From NCBI RefSeq assembly GCF_902499045.1, contig NZ_CABVPL010000024.1, positions 1-64,000 on the forward strand: a stretch of 64,000 nt of DNA. The letters run 5' to 3'. Source of the DNA: Burkholderia latens (GTDB lineage: Bacteria; Pseudomonadota; Gammaproteobacteria; Burkholderiales; Burkholderiaceae). The translations under genes were made by a program, and so were the position numbers. Below the pieces are notes generated by a model. It was not told the origin of the DNA. It saw only the letters and a program-made list of their open reading frames with translations, and ran no database searches. The stretch's first letter is position 1. The number at the start of each line of letters is the position of its first letter. This document shows, piece by piece, positions 1 to 9,929 of the stretch.

Positions 1-3000
1 CCCGGCGCCGCTTGCGCGTCGCGTCCCGCGGCAAGCGCCGGGCGGCCCGCGCGCGCCGGATCGCCGCGGAAGCTTTGCATCGGCAGACGATCCTTGTCGA
101 CCTGGCCGGTCAGTCGCGTGCCGCGCACGGTCGCGGAACCGTCGCGTTCGACGAGCAGGATGTCCGGCGGCGCCCAGACGGACGTCGGCCGACCGGTCAG
201 CTCGGACAGGCGCTGCGCGAGCGCCGCCGCGAAGGTGGTACTGGCCGCGCGCACCTGGCCGGGCGCGATGCGCAACGGATCGTGCTTGTTCGATCCGCCG
301 AAACACGAATACAGCGTGACGTCCTGATCCGGTTCGAGATGCGGCGCGACGCGCTCCGCGACCTCGTCCGGCGTGAGCGGCCTGCCGTCGGGGCCGAGCA
401 TCGCGTCGGCCGAGATGCCGTGGCCGAACACCACGTGATGGCCGGGCGGCGACATCAGCCCGCGCGCGCCGACCGCATGCAGCGGATCGTCGGCCGGCAT
501 CAGCAGCGTATCGGCCGGGCGCAGGAATTCGGGATGCTGCGTCGCGTCGATGCCGGTCACGTCGTCGAACCCCGGTTGCAGCACCGACTTGCCGTGAATC
601 GTCGTCGTCACGACGCCGCCGTCGGCGATCCTGCGATCCGTATAGACGCGGCTCGCCTTCGGGTAGATCTTTTCCGTCTTGCCGGACAGGCCGTCGTCGG
701 CCTCCGCTTCGGCGGCCTGGTCGGCCCGCGCGGCCCATTCGTCGGCCGTGTAGATCCGGTCCGGCGCGACCTCGACGAGCGGCGTAGGCTCGTGGACAGG
801 CGGCTCGCCTGCATCCGGATCGGGCGCGAGCCGCGGATGCGCGGGCTCGCCCGGTGTCGCGCCCGGCCGCCCGGTATTGGCGTGCGCATCGTCCGGCGCG
901 CCGTTCGCCGCGCGCCGGCCGCTGTCTCCGTGCGGATCGATTTCGACGTCGATCGCCTGCACCGGCTCGACCGGCGCATCTCCATGGGCGAGCGGACGCG
1001 CCACCGTCTGGCCGCGCTGCGCGAACACCATCGGCGGGTCGCTGGCATCGGGCGCTTCGGGTACGTGCAGATAGAGCCGCGTTCCGACATCGGGATCGTG
1101 AGCCGGCACCGTGATCGAGTCGTCGAGCGGATACAGCTCCAGCGCACCGGTGCCGCGCACCGAGTTCGATGCGATCGACGCGATCACGGGCACCTGCAGC
1201 TCGTACGCGAGCTCCTGCGCGAACGAGTAGCCGCCGGCACCGAGATAGCAGCCCGTCAGCAGCACACCGTTGCCTTCCGTGTAAGCCGGATCGTCGAGCA
1301 ATGCACGCGCGAATTGCCGCGGCGACATCGTCTTGCCGCCCTGCGTGATGGCAGTCGCGCTGTCCAGGCTCACGTCGCGCGGCTGCGTGCCGTGCGACTC
1401 GGCGATGTCGAAGCCGGACACCTTCAGGAACTGGCGGGCGGTCGCGTGACCCAGCAGGTTCACGACGCTCGTACCCGGCACGGGCCGCAGCTCGAGCGGA
1501 TTGATCCGGACGGGCTGCGCGCCGCCCGGCGAGAACTTGCCGTTCACGTCGGGCTCGATCTGGAAGCGCGCGAGCCGGCGATTCGGATTGGGCACCGCGC
1601 GGTGCCATCCGGCCGCGTCGTCGTCGCCGAGCCGGCCGAACACCGGCGCCTGGATCAAGTCCGCGAATTCCTGCAGCAACGCGGGATCGGCGCCGCTGCG
1701 CGGCCCGTCGAGCGCGATCGGCGTACCGGGCGTATAGCCTTTCCATGCGAGCGCTTCCAGCGCATGCGTCATCTCCAGCGCGCTGGCGGGACGATTGCTG
1801 CGCGGATTGATGATCGACCCGCGTTTCGTCAGCATCCGCCACACGTACACGCCGATCGGCACGCGCACGTCGCCCGTCGCCGCGCGGCCGCCCCACTGGT
1901 TCGACACCGGACGCGGCGCGACGCTGCTCCAGTCGACCGGATGCGCGCCCTGGTCGATCACCGCCAGCGCCGGCGAGAACCGGTAGGTGCGCGGCCCGCT
2001 GCTGACCGAATGGTCCGGCACGCCGTCGCGGCCGGGCGCACCGGGTTCGATCAGGATGCCGCTCGTATAGCCGGAATCGGGCGCGCCGCCGGTGCGATAG
2101 CGCGGCGAACGCCACGCGACGAAGCCGCTTGCGCCGTACACGTCGACACCCAGCACGTTCGCGAGCAATTGCGCGAGCGGGCTCACGCGCGTGCCGGCGC
2201 CGCACGCATACAGGATGACCGGCGACTTGCCGTCCCAGCCGCTCTGGCGAATCATCTCGGCCATGTCGTCGACGCTCATCGCCTTGCCGTTCGCGCGCGC
2301 GAACGCGTCGGCCCACGCGTGCGCATACACCGCGAAGTACCCGGGCGGGACCGGCATCAGCGGCCGCTCGCCCGGCGGCAGCCGGTTCTCGGGCTGGGCC
2401 GGGTTGTCCGAATAGATCGCGAGATCGGCCTCGCGGCGCGGATACGCGGCCCACTGCGTTTCGCTCATGCCGAACGGCGCGTTGATCACGTCGACGCGCC
2501 GGCCGTCCTCGCTGCGGATCAGCGGCTTCTGCGGATCGAAGCCGCGCGGGTACATCACGCGTAGCGTGCGGTCGTACGCGTCGTTCATCGACAGCATGAA
2601 CGCGTCGCCGGCGTCGGTCAGCCCGACGTGGCCGACGACGGCCTCCGGCGGCACCGACCCGTCCGCGGCGAGCGCACGCTGATCGACCAGCGCGATCCGG
2701 TAGCGGCCGGCCGCGACGCCGCCGGCACCGACCATCAGCGCATCGTGATACGTCGCATAGCGCGTCACGCCGATCGTGCCGTCCTCGTCCGGCGCGACGG
2801 CCGCGCGTGCCCGCGCATCGTCGGCGGCTTTCGCGCGCCGCTCGTCCGCCTTCGCCGCGTTCATGTCCTTGAGCAGGTCGCCCTTGTCGGTCGCGGGCAG
2901 CCCGTCCTCCTCCGGGTTGCGCACGTTGCCTTCGGCGTCCTCCAGCGCGTACACGTAATACTCGACGTCCTCGAGCCGATTGCCGCTTTCGATGATCCGC

Positions 3001-6000
3001 CCGACGACTTCGCTCAAGATCGCCGGATCGGCCGCGATATGCGCGGGAATCTCCCACGACACGGGCCGCGCGCCGTTGGCCGGCACACCGGTTTTGCCAG
3101 GCGATGCATCGTCGCCTGCCAGCGCGCCGGCCACGGCCGGCGTCACGTCGCCGTCGACCGGTTCGCCGTCGGGCGCGAGCCGCAGCGCGATCGCATCGTC
3201 ATCCGTGGCGCCCTGCATGCGGCGCGCGCGCAGCCATGCGGCGACGCGCGCGCGCAGCCCCTTGTCGGCCGGTGCGATCGCGCTGCGTTCGTCGATCGGT
3301 TCGCCGAAGCTGGCCGCCTGCTCCTGCGCGTGCTGCCACGGATTGCCGATTTCGCCGACCGCGAGCCGCTGGTTCGCGAGCCCGTTGCCGTACAGCGTGT
3401 CGGCTACGTTGACCGCGGCCGGCCTCGGGATCGCGGGCGGTGCGGGCGTCTTCGTGATCGCGCGGATCGGCCGCTCCATCAGCGTGTGCGAGCCGAGGCC
3501 CATCTGTGCGACGCCGACGCCGAGGTTCAGCAGTTGCTGCGCGCGATCGGAGTCGGACATCGCGTCCCAGTTCTTCACCAGCGACACGCCCTGATCGGCC
3601 ATCTGGTAGCCGCCGATCGCGCCGCCCGTGACATTGAGCACGCCGGCCGTGCGGCCCGTCGTCTGCGCGAGCGACTGGAACGCATCGGCCTCCTGTGCGA
3701 ACCGGCCGAGACCGGCTGCGTCGGCCGTCACGCCCTCGCCGCGCGACGCCAGCGTGATCATGTCCGACACCTGCCCGGTCGTGCGCAGCAGCGACGATGC
3801 TTCCGCGAGCGATTTCGCCGCGATGCCGAGCCCGCCGCCCGCGATGCCCGCGCCGCTGCCGATCAGGCTGATCCAGTCGCCGCGCGCCTGCGCGTTGCCG
3901 AAGCCGATCGACTGTCCGTGGTCGCTCAGGTTCTTCAGGTCGCCGATCGCGGCCGACGCGCCGACGGCCATGCCGACGCCGACCGTCGTCCACGCGGCGC
4001 CGAGCAGCGCGCCGCCGACCGGCGCGCCGATGCCGCTCGCGACCAGCACGACACCGCCGGCCGCGGCGAGAATGCCGGTGCCGATCTCGAGAACGTGCTC
4101 GACGTGCTGGTACCACTCCGTCTTGTGGGCCGCGATCGTCTCGTATTGCGACAGGTCGCCGGCCGCCGCGTCGCTCGTCAGGCTCTTCGGCACGTACAGC
4201 TTGCCGTCGTCGGACAATGCGTTGTTGTGCTGATAGTTGTCGACGCTGTCGTACTGCCAGCCGCGATCGTCGATCAGCTTGTACTGGCCCGGATGGCCCT
4301 CGACCTGCACCTTGAACAGGGCGCTCGGCGCGGTGCCCGATTGCTTCGACACGTAGTAGATCGGCACCAGCGACACGACGGCATGATCGCCGCCGACCTT
4401 GCGGATTTGATCGACCACGGCCTGGATCATCTGCGTCGCGGCGGAATTCTGCGCGTACAGCGAGCGGCTGTTTACGGCCGCCCCGTTCTGCAGCTGCCCG
4501 TTGCTCACGATCAGTTGCTCGAGCAGCGCCATCGACGGCACGTCGTTCCGGTCGGTCGGCACGGCGCCCGGATCGTCCGGCTGAATCCCGAGCCCCGCGC
4601 CGACGAAGTTCTTCAACTGATCGGAATCGGTGGCGAACGTGTAGGACTTGTCGCCGAGGTTCTTCTGGAAGTCGTTGAAATACGCGCGCAGCTGCTTGTC
4701 GGGATCGGTCTGGAAGAGCTTGTAGCTGGCGCTGGCGGCCTCCTTGTTCTGCTTGTTCTGCGCACTCCTGGTGCCCTGCTCGTAACGCAGCTGGAAGTCG
4801 TTCGCGAAGCCGGAGCGGAACCGGTCGTCGTTCTGCATCTTGGACAGCAACGCCTTCGACAACGCCGGATCGACACCCGCCGACAACGCCTGGCGCACGC
4901 TGTCGAAACCGTAGCCGGTGTCGCTGCCGCGCAGCGTGTAGATGAGCGTCTTCGCATTGCCGTCGGCGTCGAGCAGCCAGTTCGCGACGTCGTCCGCGCG
5001 ATCCACGGGCACGCCGCTCGCGGTCGGCTGCTGGTCGGCGAGCCCGACCGCCGTACTGAGGCCCTTGTAGAACTCGATGCCGTCGCCGTACGGCTGCGGC
5101 GTGCCCGTGTTCGACTGCGTCCACTTGTTGCCGAAATCCTTCTCGACGGTGTCGAGCACGACGCCCGCGAATTCGGGCGGCGCATTCGCGAGGATGTCCT
5201 GCATCCACTTGCCGACCTTGTCGGCATTCATCCGGCCGTCGGCGCGCGCCTGCATGCTGGCCTGATCCGTTGCCTGCGAATCGGGCTTCTGCATCAGCGG
5301 ATCGATCTGCGAATGAATGAACTTCGCGTCGAAATGCGGCTGGCCGGCCTGCGTCCACAGCGTCTGGCGCTCGTCGAGCGAGAACGACGCGTTCATGTTC
5401 GTCTTCAGCACCTGCAGCGCCGCGCCCGGATTGCTGCCGGAGCCCTGCATCAGCTGCGCGGCCTGCTGCTTCGTGTACTGCAGCCGCACGTCGGGCGCCG
5501 CCGCGAGCAGCGTCTGGATCTGCTGATAGGCGGGATTGTTCTTTTGCGCCTGAGCCTGCGCCATCGCGTACGCGAACACGCCGCCCGCCTGGTCGATCTT
5601 CGCGTTCAGCGCCTTGGCTTGCGCATCGCTCAGGCCGTCGGTGCCGACCTTGACGCCCGTCATCTTCACGAACGCTTCGGCAAGCGGATTCTGCTGCGCG
5701 AGCGCCCTCTCCTGCGTCGACAGCTTCGGGTCGTTGGGATCGACGCTCACGCCGGTGTCCTGCAGCAGCGCGAACGTCACGGGATCGGACTGCGCGAGCT
5801 GCTTCATCTGCGGCGACAGCGACGGGTCGTCGGGATTGATCGTCGCGATCGTGCGCTTGAGCTGGCTTTCCTTGCCGAGCGCGTCGACGAGACCCGTGTA
5901 CCACATGCCGTCGTGATTCTGCTTCACCGAGGCGACGACCTGCTTCTGCTCGTCGGCCGTCACATAAGTGAGTGCGGTGTCGTCGCCGCCCGTCACGACC

Positions 6001-6797
6001 TTGTCGTACTGGTTTTGCGCCTGCGACAGTTCCCGCATGATGTCCGCTTCGTCGGCGCGGCGGGCGCCGCCAGGCTCCTTTTGCCATGCCGCGTAGTCGG
6101 CCTTCGCGTCGTTCAGGCGCAGCGTCGCGGCGGCCGCGCTGTATTCGTGACGCAATGCGGTGGTGAGCGCCGTGTATGCGTCGTTCGCGTTCGCATCGGC
6201 CGCGGTGGCCGCCTGCCGCACTTGTGCGCCCGCTTCCGGATCGGCGCGCCGGACGCCGCCCGGCAACGCGTTGTACTTCTGCCGATCGGCGTTCGCGTCC
6301 TGGTCCTTCTGCATCGCCAGCGCGAACTGGAACGCCTTTTCGTTGGTGGCCCGCTGAGGTGCCGATTCGGCCGACACCGCCTTCTGCGCATCGTCGAGGA
6401 CCGACCCGAGCACGGGATCCTTCGGCGAAGCGTTGCGCAGGTCCGCCGCCACGCCGGCGATCGCCTTGTTCGTGTCGCCGCCGCCGTCGGCCGCGACGCG
6501 CATCTGGTTCTCGACGGCCGCCTGCGCCGCGCCCCACGCGGCTTGGGCCTTCTTTATCTGGTTGTCGAGATCGGCCTGCGACGCGCCCTGATCGTGCAGT
6601 CGCTTGAGCGCGGCCATTTCGGCCTGCGCGAGCCGCAGCAGGCGCTGCGTCTCGGCCTGCGCGGCCGCGAGCGCCTTCTGCTCCGGCGTCTGGGCCGGCG
6701 GATTGCTGCCGGCCCCGTTCTTGGGCGCCGGATCGTTGTCGTTCTGCGGCTGCGGCACGCTGACCGGTCCGCCTCCGCCCACAGCCATCAACACCAT
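1..6797 (-). CDS. Giant DUF4781-like protein with three His/Cys modules (partial)
   Basis: The reading frame is open from the ATG at 6797 to the left edge, at least 2,265 codons, so the C-terminus is missing. A GGGAG ribosome site lies about 8 bases upstream; a second in-frame ATG is at 6788. There is no signal peptide. Residues 1-850 are Gln/Ala/Asp-rich and helical, with repeated DP-rich segments. Residues about 890-1000 are Gly/Ala-rich and hydrophobic (motif IGTGILAAAGG), resembling DUF4781-type proteins. Beyond about 1450 three modules repeat one plan: a hydrophobic strand ending in His, then 39-48 residues later a hydrophobic strand ending in Cys-x-x-Gly (H1493/C1532, H1802/C1850, H2126/C2165). 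This recalls clan CD caspase-like folds, which is inference. Role unknown; size and architecture fit a toxin or secreted effector. Confident as a gene, not in function. Confidence 0.8.
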   Translation of the reverse strand, partial: MVLMAVGGGGPVSVPQPQNDNDPAPKNGAGSNPPAQTPEQKALAAAQAETQRLLRLAQAEMAALKRLHDQGASQADLDNQIKKAQAAWGAAQAAVENQMRVAADGGGDTNKAIAGVAADLRNASPKDPVLGSVLDDAQKAVSAESAPQRATNEKAFQFALAMQKDQDANADRQKYNALPGGVRRADPEAGAQVRQAATAADANANDAYTALTTALRHEYSAAAATLRLNDAKADYAAWQKEPGGARRADEADIMRELSQAQNQYDKVVTGGDDTALTYVTADEQKQVVASVKQNHDGMWYTGLVDALGKESQLKRTIATINPDDPSLSPQMKQLAQSDPVTFALLQDTGVSVDPNDPKLSTQERALAQQNPLAEAFVKMTGVKVGTDGLSDAQAKALNAKIDQAGGVFAYAMAQAQAQKNNPAYQQIQTLLAAAPDVRLQYTKQQAAQLMQGSGSNPGAALQVLKTNMNASFSLDERQTLWTQAGQPHFDAKFIHSQIDPLMQKPDSQATDQASMQARADGRMNADKVGKWMQDILANAPPEFAGVVLDTVEKDFGNKWTQSNTGTPQPYGDGIEFYKGLSTAVGLADQQPTASGVPVDRADDVANWLLDADGNAKTLIYTLRGSDTGYGFDSVRQALSAGVDPALSKALLSKMQNDDRFRSGFANDFQLRYEQGTRSAQNKQNKEAASASYKLFQTDPDKQLRAYFNDFQKNLGDKSYTFATDSDQLKNFVGAGLGIQPDDPGAVPTDRNDVPSMALLEQLIVSNGQLQNGAAVNSRSLYAQNSAATQMIQAVVDQIRKVGGDHAVVSLVPIYYVSKQSGTAPSALFKVQVEGHPGQYKLIDDRGWQYDSVDNYQHNNALSDDGKLYVPKSLTSDAAAGDLSQYETIAAHKTEWYQHVEHVLEIGTGILAAAGGVVLVASGIGAPVGGALLGAAWTTVGVGMAVGASAAIGDLKNLSDHGQSIGFGNAQARGDWISLIGSGAGIAGGGLGIAAKSLAEASSLLRTTGQVSDMITLASRGEGVTADAAGLGRFAQEADAFQSLAQTTGRTAGVLNVTGGAIGGYQMADQGVSLVKNWDAMSDSDRAQQLLNLGVGVAQMGLGSHTLMERPIRAITKTPAPPAIPRPAAVNVADTLYGNGLANQRLAVGEIGNPWQHAQEQAASFGEPIDERSAIAPADKGLRARVAAWLRARRMQGATDDDAIALRLAPDGEPVDGDVTPAVAGALAGDDASPGKTGVPANGARPVSWEIPAHIAADPAILSEVVGRIIESGNRLEDVEYYVYALEDAEGNVRNPEEDGLPATDKGDLLKDMNAAKADERRAKAADDARARAAVAPDEDGTIGVTRYATYHDALMVGAGGVAAGRYRIALVDQRALAADGSVPPEAVVGHVGLTDAGDAFMLSMNDAYDRTLRVMYPRGFDPQKPLIRSEDGRRVDVINAPFGMSETQWAAYPRREADLAIYSDNPAQPENRLPPGERPLMPVPPGYFAVYAHAWADAFARANGKAMSVDDMAEMIRQSGWDGKSPVILYACGAGTRVSPLAQLLANVLGVDVYGASGFVAWRSPRYRTGGAPDSGYTSGILIEPGAPGRDGVPDHSVSSGPRTYRFSPALAVIDQGAHPVDWSSVAPRPVSNQWGGRAATGDVRVPIGVYVWRMLTKRGSIINPRSNRPASALEMTHALEALAWKGYTPGTPIALDGPRSGADPALLQEFADLIQAPVFGRLGDDDAAGWHRAVPNPNRRLARFQIEPDVNGKFSPGGAQPVRINPLELRPVPGTSVVNLLGHATARQFLKVSGFDIAESHGTQPRDVSLDSATAITQGGKTMSPRQFARALLDDPAYTEGNGVLLTGCYLGAGGYSFAQELAYELQVPVIASIASNSVRGTGALELYPLDDSITVPAHDPDVGTRLYLHVPEAPDASDPPMVFAQRGQTVARPLAHGDAPVEPVQAIDVEIDPHGDSGRRAANGAPDDAHANTGRPGATPGEPAHPRLAPDPDAGEPPVHEPTPLVEVAPDRIYTADEWAARADQAAEAEADDGLSGKTEKIYPKASRVYTDRRIADGGVVTTTIHGKSVLQPGFDDVTGIDATQHPEFLRPADTLLMPADDPLHAVGARGLMSPPGHHVVFGHGISADAMLGPDGRPLTPDEVAERVAPHLEPDQDVTLYSCFGGSNKHDPLRIAPGQVRAASTTFAAALAQRLSELTGRPTSVWAPPDILLVERDGSATVRGTRLTGQVDKDRLPMQSFRGDPARAGRPALAAGRDAQAAP

Positions 6798-7445
6798 GTC
6801 CGTTCTCCCGCGGCATGCGCGACGTGCCGGCACAGCGGCAGGCGGGCCGCGCGCAATGATCCATTGTGCCGAACGGGCGCGCGCGAAACGTCCGCGTATT
6901 ACGTAGTCGGCGGGCGGCGGGCGGCCGTGCCGACCGACGCATGCTACGAACATGCCGCCGCCAGCCGCTCGGCGGCCGTCAGCGGCAAAATTTGCGAGTT
7001 GCGTTCGTGCGTGCCATAAATACACGCTGCATCCCGTCGACACCCGTCTTCCGATGCGGCGTGCGCTCACGCCGCCGTTGAACACGACGCGCTCCGGCGG
7101 ACCCGCTCATGCGCGCTGTCGTCCGTTTGAGAGCGGCACACGCCACGCCCGCGCTCGAAGCGCGGGCGACTGCCGTTCGCGCCGCCTGTCCGCGCGGCGG
7201 GCTTCACGCTGCGTTGCCTTTTGTCCGTCGCTGATCCTCAATCGGCTGCGTGCATGTCCGGGACATTACCGCCGCCCGGTTGCGGCGCGATGCCGCGATT
7301 CCGCGCGATTTCGCAGAGGACCTTTCCCGTGCAGCGCCTTGATCGGCCGTCGCTCGATTTCCAATAATGGCCGCTCGCTGCGTCGCGCCCGCGCGCAGAC
7401 GCGACCACCGGCGATCGGGCCGGAGACCAACGACAAGAAAATCCT
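6798..7445. other. Intergenic region, giant gene / porin
   Basis: About 650 bases between the divergent giant gene and the porin. It should hold the promoters of both. Short open frames exist on both strands but none shows a recognisable protein or a convincing ribosome site. No repeat or RNA gene was recognised. Confidence 0.4.
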
Positions 7446-8702
7446 GTGCATTCCCACCCAACAGACCGACACGCCCGCGCAACCGTCCGCGGCGCGCATT
7501 GCACTTCACGCGCCCGCCGCACGAGTACGGCCGCAGGCACCTTCATCGCCGCGTGCGTCGCCGGCCTGACACCCGGCGCCGCGGATGCGCAAAGCAGCGT
7601 GACACTGTACGGGCTGATCGACACGTCGATCACCTACGCGACCAGCCAGCGCACGCACGGCGCCGGTTCGCCGGGCAGCGGCAGCGTCGCGCTCACGAGC
7701 GGCGCGTTGAATGCGTCGCGCTGGGGGCTGCGCGGCCGCGAAGATCTCGGTGGCGGCGTGGCCGCAGTCTTTGCGCTCGAGAACGGCTTCTCGGGCACGA
7801 CCGGCAAGCTGTCGCAGAAAGGCGTCGACATGTTCGGCCGCCAGGCATGGATCGGCGTCAGTTCGCGCACGGCCGGCACGCTCACGTTCGGCCGGCAGTA
7901 CGACCTGATCCTCGACTTCGTCACGCCGCTCGGCGCGTCGGGGCCCGGCTGGGGCGGCAATCTCGCGGTGCACCCGTACGACAACGACGACTCGAACCGC
8001 AACCTGCGCATCAACCATGCGGTGAAATACACGAGCGCGGCCTATCGCGGGCTGACGTTCGGCGCGCTGTACGGGTTCTCGAACACGGCCGGCGCGTTCT
8101 CGAACAACGCCGTGTGGAGCGCCGGGCTCGGCTATGCGAACGGGCCGCTGAAGCTCGGCGCCGGCTACCTGAAGATCAGCCGCGACCGCAACGTGCCGAA
8201 TCCGGACGGCGCGCTGAGCACGGTCGACGGCTCGGCGACGATCACCGGCGGCAACCAGCAGATCTGGGCCGTCGCGGCCCGCTACGCATTCGGCCCGCAC
8301 TCCGCCGGCGCCGCGTGGTCGCATTCGGCCACCGACGGCGTGAGCGGCGTGCTGCAGGGCGGCGGCATCACGCCGCTGAAGGGCGAATCGCTGGTGTTCG
8401 ACAACTTCACGGTCGACGGCCGCTTCTTCGTCACGCCGGCGTTCAGCGTGGCCGCCGCCTACACGTACACGATGGGCCGTTTCGACACGCGCACCGGCCA
8501 GACGCGCCCGAAATGGAACCACGTCGTCGCGCAGGCCGACTACGCGTTCTCGAAACGCACGGACGCGTATCTCGAAGCCGTCTATCAAAGCGTGAGCGGC
8601 GGCAACGGCAATCCGGCGTTCAACGCGACCGTGTGGACGATGACGCCGTCCGCGAACAGCAACCAGGTGGTCGTCGCGCTGGGGCTGCGGCACAAGTTCT
8701 GA
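7446..8702 (+). CDS. OmpC-like general porin
   Basis: A 418-residue Gram-negative porin of the Burkholderia OmpC/Opc-like class, forming a trimeric beta-barrel for small solutes in the outer membrane. The mature protein starts QSSVTLYGLIDTS, the classic first strand of these porins, and ends in ...LGLRHKF with the terminal Phe needed for barrel assembly. The start is a GTG; no ATG is available before the signal peptide. This gives a longer than usual basic N-terminus followed by a hydrophobic stretch and an ADA-Q signal cleavage site near residue 49. Length is slightly above the usual 360-390. It stands alone. The specificity is unknown; the N-terminal start is the least certain part. Confidence 0.85.
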   Translation: MHSHPTDRHARATVRGAHCTSRARRTSTAAGTFIAACVAGLTPGAADAQSSVTLYGLIDTSITYATSQRTHGAGSPGSGSVALTSGALNASRWGLRGREDLGGGVAAVFALENGFSGTTGKLSQKGVDMFGRQAWIGVSSRTAGTLTFGRQYDLILDFVTPLGASGPGWGGNLAVHPYDNDDSNRNLRINHAVKYTSAAYRGLTFGALYGFSNTAGAFSNNAVWSAGLGYANGPLKLGAGYLKISRDRNVPNPDGALSTVDGSATITGGNQQIWAVAARYAFGPHSAGAAWSHSATDGVSGVLQGGGITPLKGESLVFDNFTVDGRFFVTPAFSVAAAYTYTMGRFDTRTGQTRPKWNHVVAQADYAFSKRTDAYLEAVYQSVSGGNGNPAFNATVWTMTPSANSNQVVVALGLRHKF

Positions 8703-8976
8703 CAATCGCCGTTCGCGCAAGCAGGATCGCGTGCTGCGTGGTTTTTTCGCAAATAGACGGAGCAACTGTTCGCGTTGTGACATTTTTCCTAATCTATTTG
8801 CAGCGCCGCCGTGATCCGGCGTTCCGGCCGACACACTCTTTCATGTCGCACGTCGCCGGCTTACGAAAACGCATCGCTCGCGCAGGCCGGCACCTTTGTG
8901 CCGTCCCGCCGCATACGTGCCGCGGCCGTTCTCGCGCACCTACGCTTTCCACGCAGTCAACCGCAGGAGACGCACG

Positions 8977-9468
8977 ATGAGCAAAACGAACCGATTGGCG
9001 GTCCTGGCAATGTTCGCGCTGCTGGCAGGTTGCCACCACGCGGCGAAAACACCCGAAAACGCGAGCGCGGCGCCGGAGCCGTCGAGCGAAGCGGTTGCGA
9101 CGGTCGCGGCCGACGATCTCGACAATCCGAACAGCCCGCTCGCGAAACGCAGCGTCTATTTCGATTTCGACCAGTACTCGGTGAAGCCCGAATACCAGTC
9201 GCTGCTGCAGGCGCATGCCGGCTATCTTCGCAGCCATCCGTCGCGCCGCGTGCTGATCCAGGGCAACACCGACGAACGCGGCACGTCCGAATACAACCTC
9301 GCGCTCGGCCAACGCCGGTCGCAGGCCGTGATGAGCGCGCTCGAAACGCTGGGCGTGCAGGCGTCGCAACTCGAGGCGGTCAGTCTCGGCAAGGAAAAGC
9401 CGGTCGCGCTCGGCCACGACGAGGAATCGTGGGCGCAGAACCGCCGCGCCGACCTCGTCTATCGCTGA
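8977..9468 (+). CDS. Pal-like OmpA-family peptidoglycan-associated lipoprotein
   Basis: A 163-residue lipoprotein. Residues 1-19 form a lipoprotein signal ending in the lipobox LLAGC (Cys19), so the mature protein is anchored in a membrane, most likely the outer one. Residues about 55-163 form an OmpA-C/Pal domain: the strand SVYFDFDQYSV, then IQGNTDERGTSEYNLALGQRRS, which carries the Asp and Arg that bind meso-diaminopimelate in this family. Length matches Pal (about 165-173). The ATG at 8977 is preceded by AGGAGA; the frame extends upstream without a better start. It is not next to tolQRAB, so it is a Pal paralogue rather than the Tol-linked copy. Its specific role is inferred. Confidence 0.88.
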   Translation: MSKTNRLAVLAMFALLAGCHHAAKTPENASAAPEPSSEAVATVAADDLDNPNSPLAKRSVYFDFDQYSVKPEYQSLLQAHAGYLRSHPSRRVLIQGNTDERGTSEYNLALGQRRSQAVMSALETLGVQASQLEAVSLGKEKPVALGHDEESWAQNRRADLVYR

Positions 9469-9669
9469 CCGTCGGCCCGAGGCCGCCGCGACGGCGGCAT
9501 TGCGGCCGTGCATCGTCCGTCCCCGTCTCACCCGACGCCCGGTGCCGACACGCTCCGATCCGCAAACAGCATGGAATAAACCGCCCGCGCGAATCGTTTC
9601 GTCATCGCGCGGCCTGCGGTTCCTGCGAACCGCGCCGCCGCACGGCCTTCGCGGCGAAAGGAGAGTGAA

Positions 9670-9837
9670 ATGGGATCGGCAAGATGGGCCGCGGCGCTGC
9701 TCGCGGCGGTGATGCTGGTGCTGTCGGCTGGATGTGCGTCGTCGGCCGGCGGCGTATCGCAGGGGCCGGGCATGAGCCGGTATGGCGGCGCGGGCGGCAG
9801 CGCAGGGGGAAGCGGCGGAGGGGGCGGCGGCTACTGA
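9670..9837 (+). CDS. Small Gly-rich lipoprotein
   Basis: A 55-residue protein. The ATG at 9670 follows AAGGAGAG with 4-5 bases of spacing, an excellent ribosome site. Residues 1-22 are a hydrophobic signal with a lipobox-like LSAGC (Cys22), followed by a Ser/Gly-rich tail ending in a run of glycines and a terminal Tyr. It lies 200 bases behind the Pal-like gene on the same strand, with no obvious terminator between them. No family is recognised and the function is unknown. Small Gly-rich lipoproteins of this kind are easily missed because of their size. Confidence 0.6.
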   Translation: MGSARWAAALLAAVMLVLSAGCASSAGGVSQGPGMSRYGGAGGSAGGSGGGGGGY

Positions 9838-9929
9838 CGCGCCGCCACACCGGCTCGACCGGGGCGTCACGTGCGAGCGCGGCCGCAACCCGGCTGCGTC
9901 GCACGCGACGCCCCGCTTCGTCGCCCGAT

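Noticed and set aside
3199-6942. A 1,247-codon minus-strand frame inside the giant gene region
   Set aside because: It is Arg/Gly/Ala-rich and shifted from the frame starting at 6797. It has no recognisable motifs.
12-7019. Long plus-strand open frames across the giant gene
   Set aside because: They are Arg/Ala/Val-rich with no family features, and arise opposite a GC-biased minus-strand gene. The minus frame gives a coherent low-complexity-free protein with domain-like regions.
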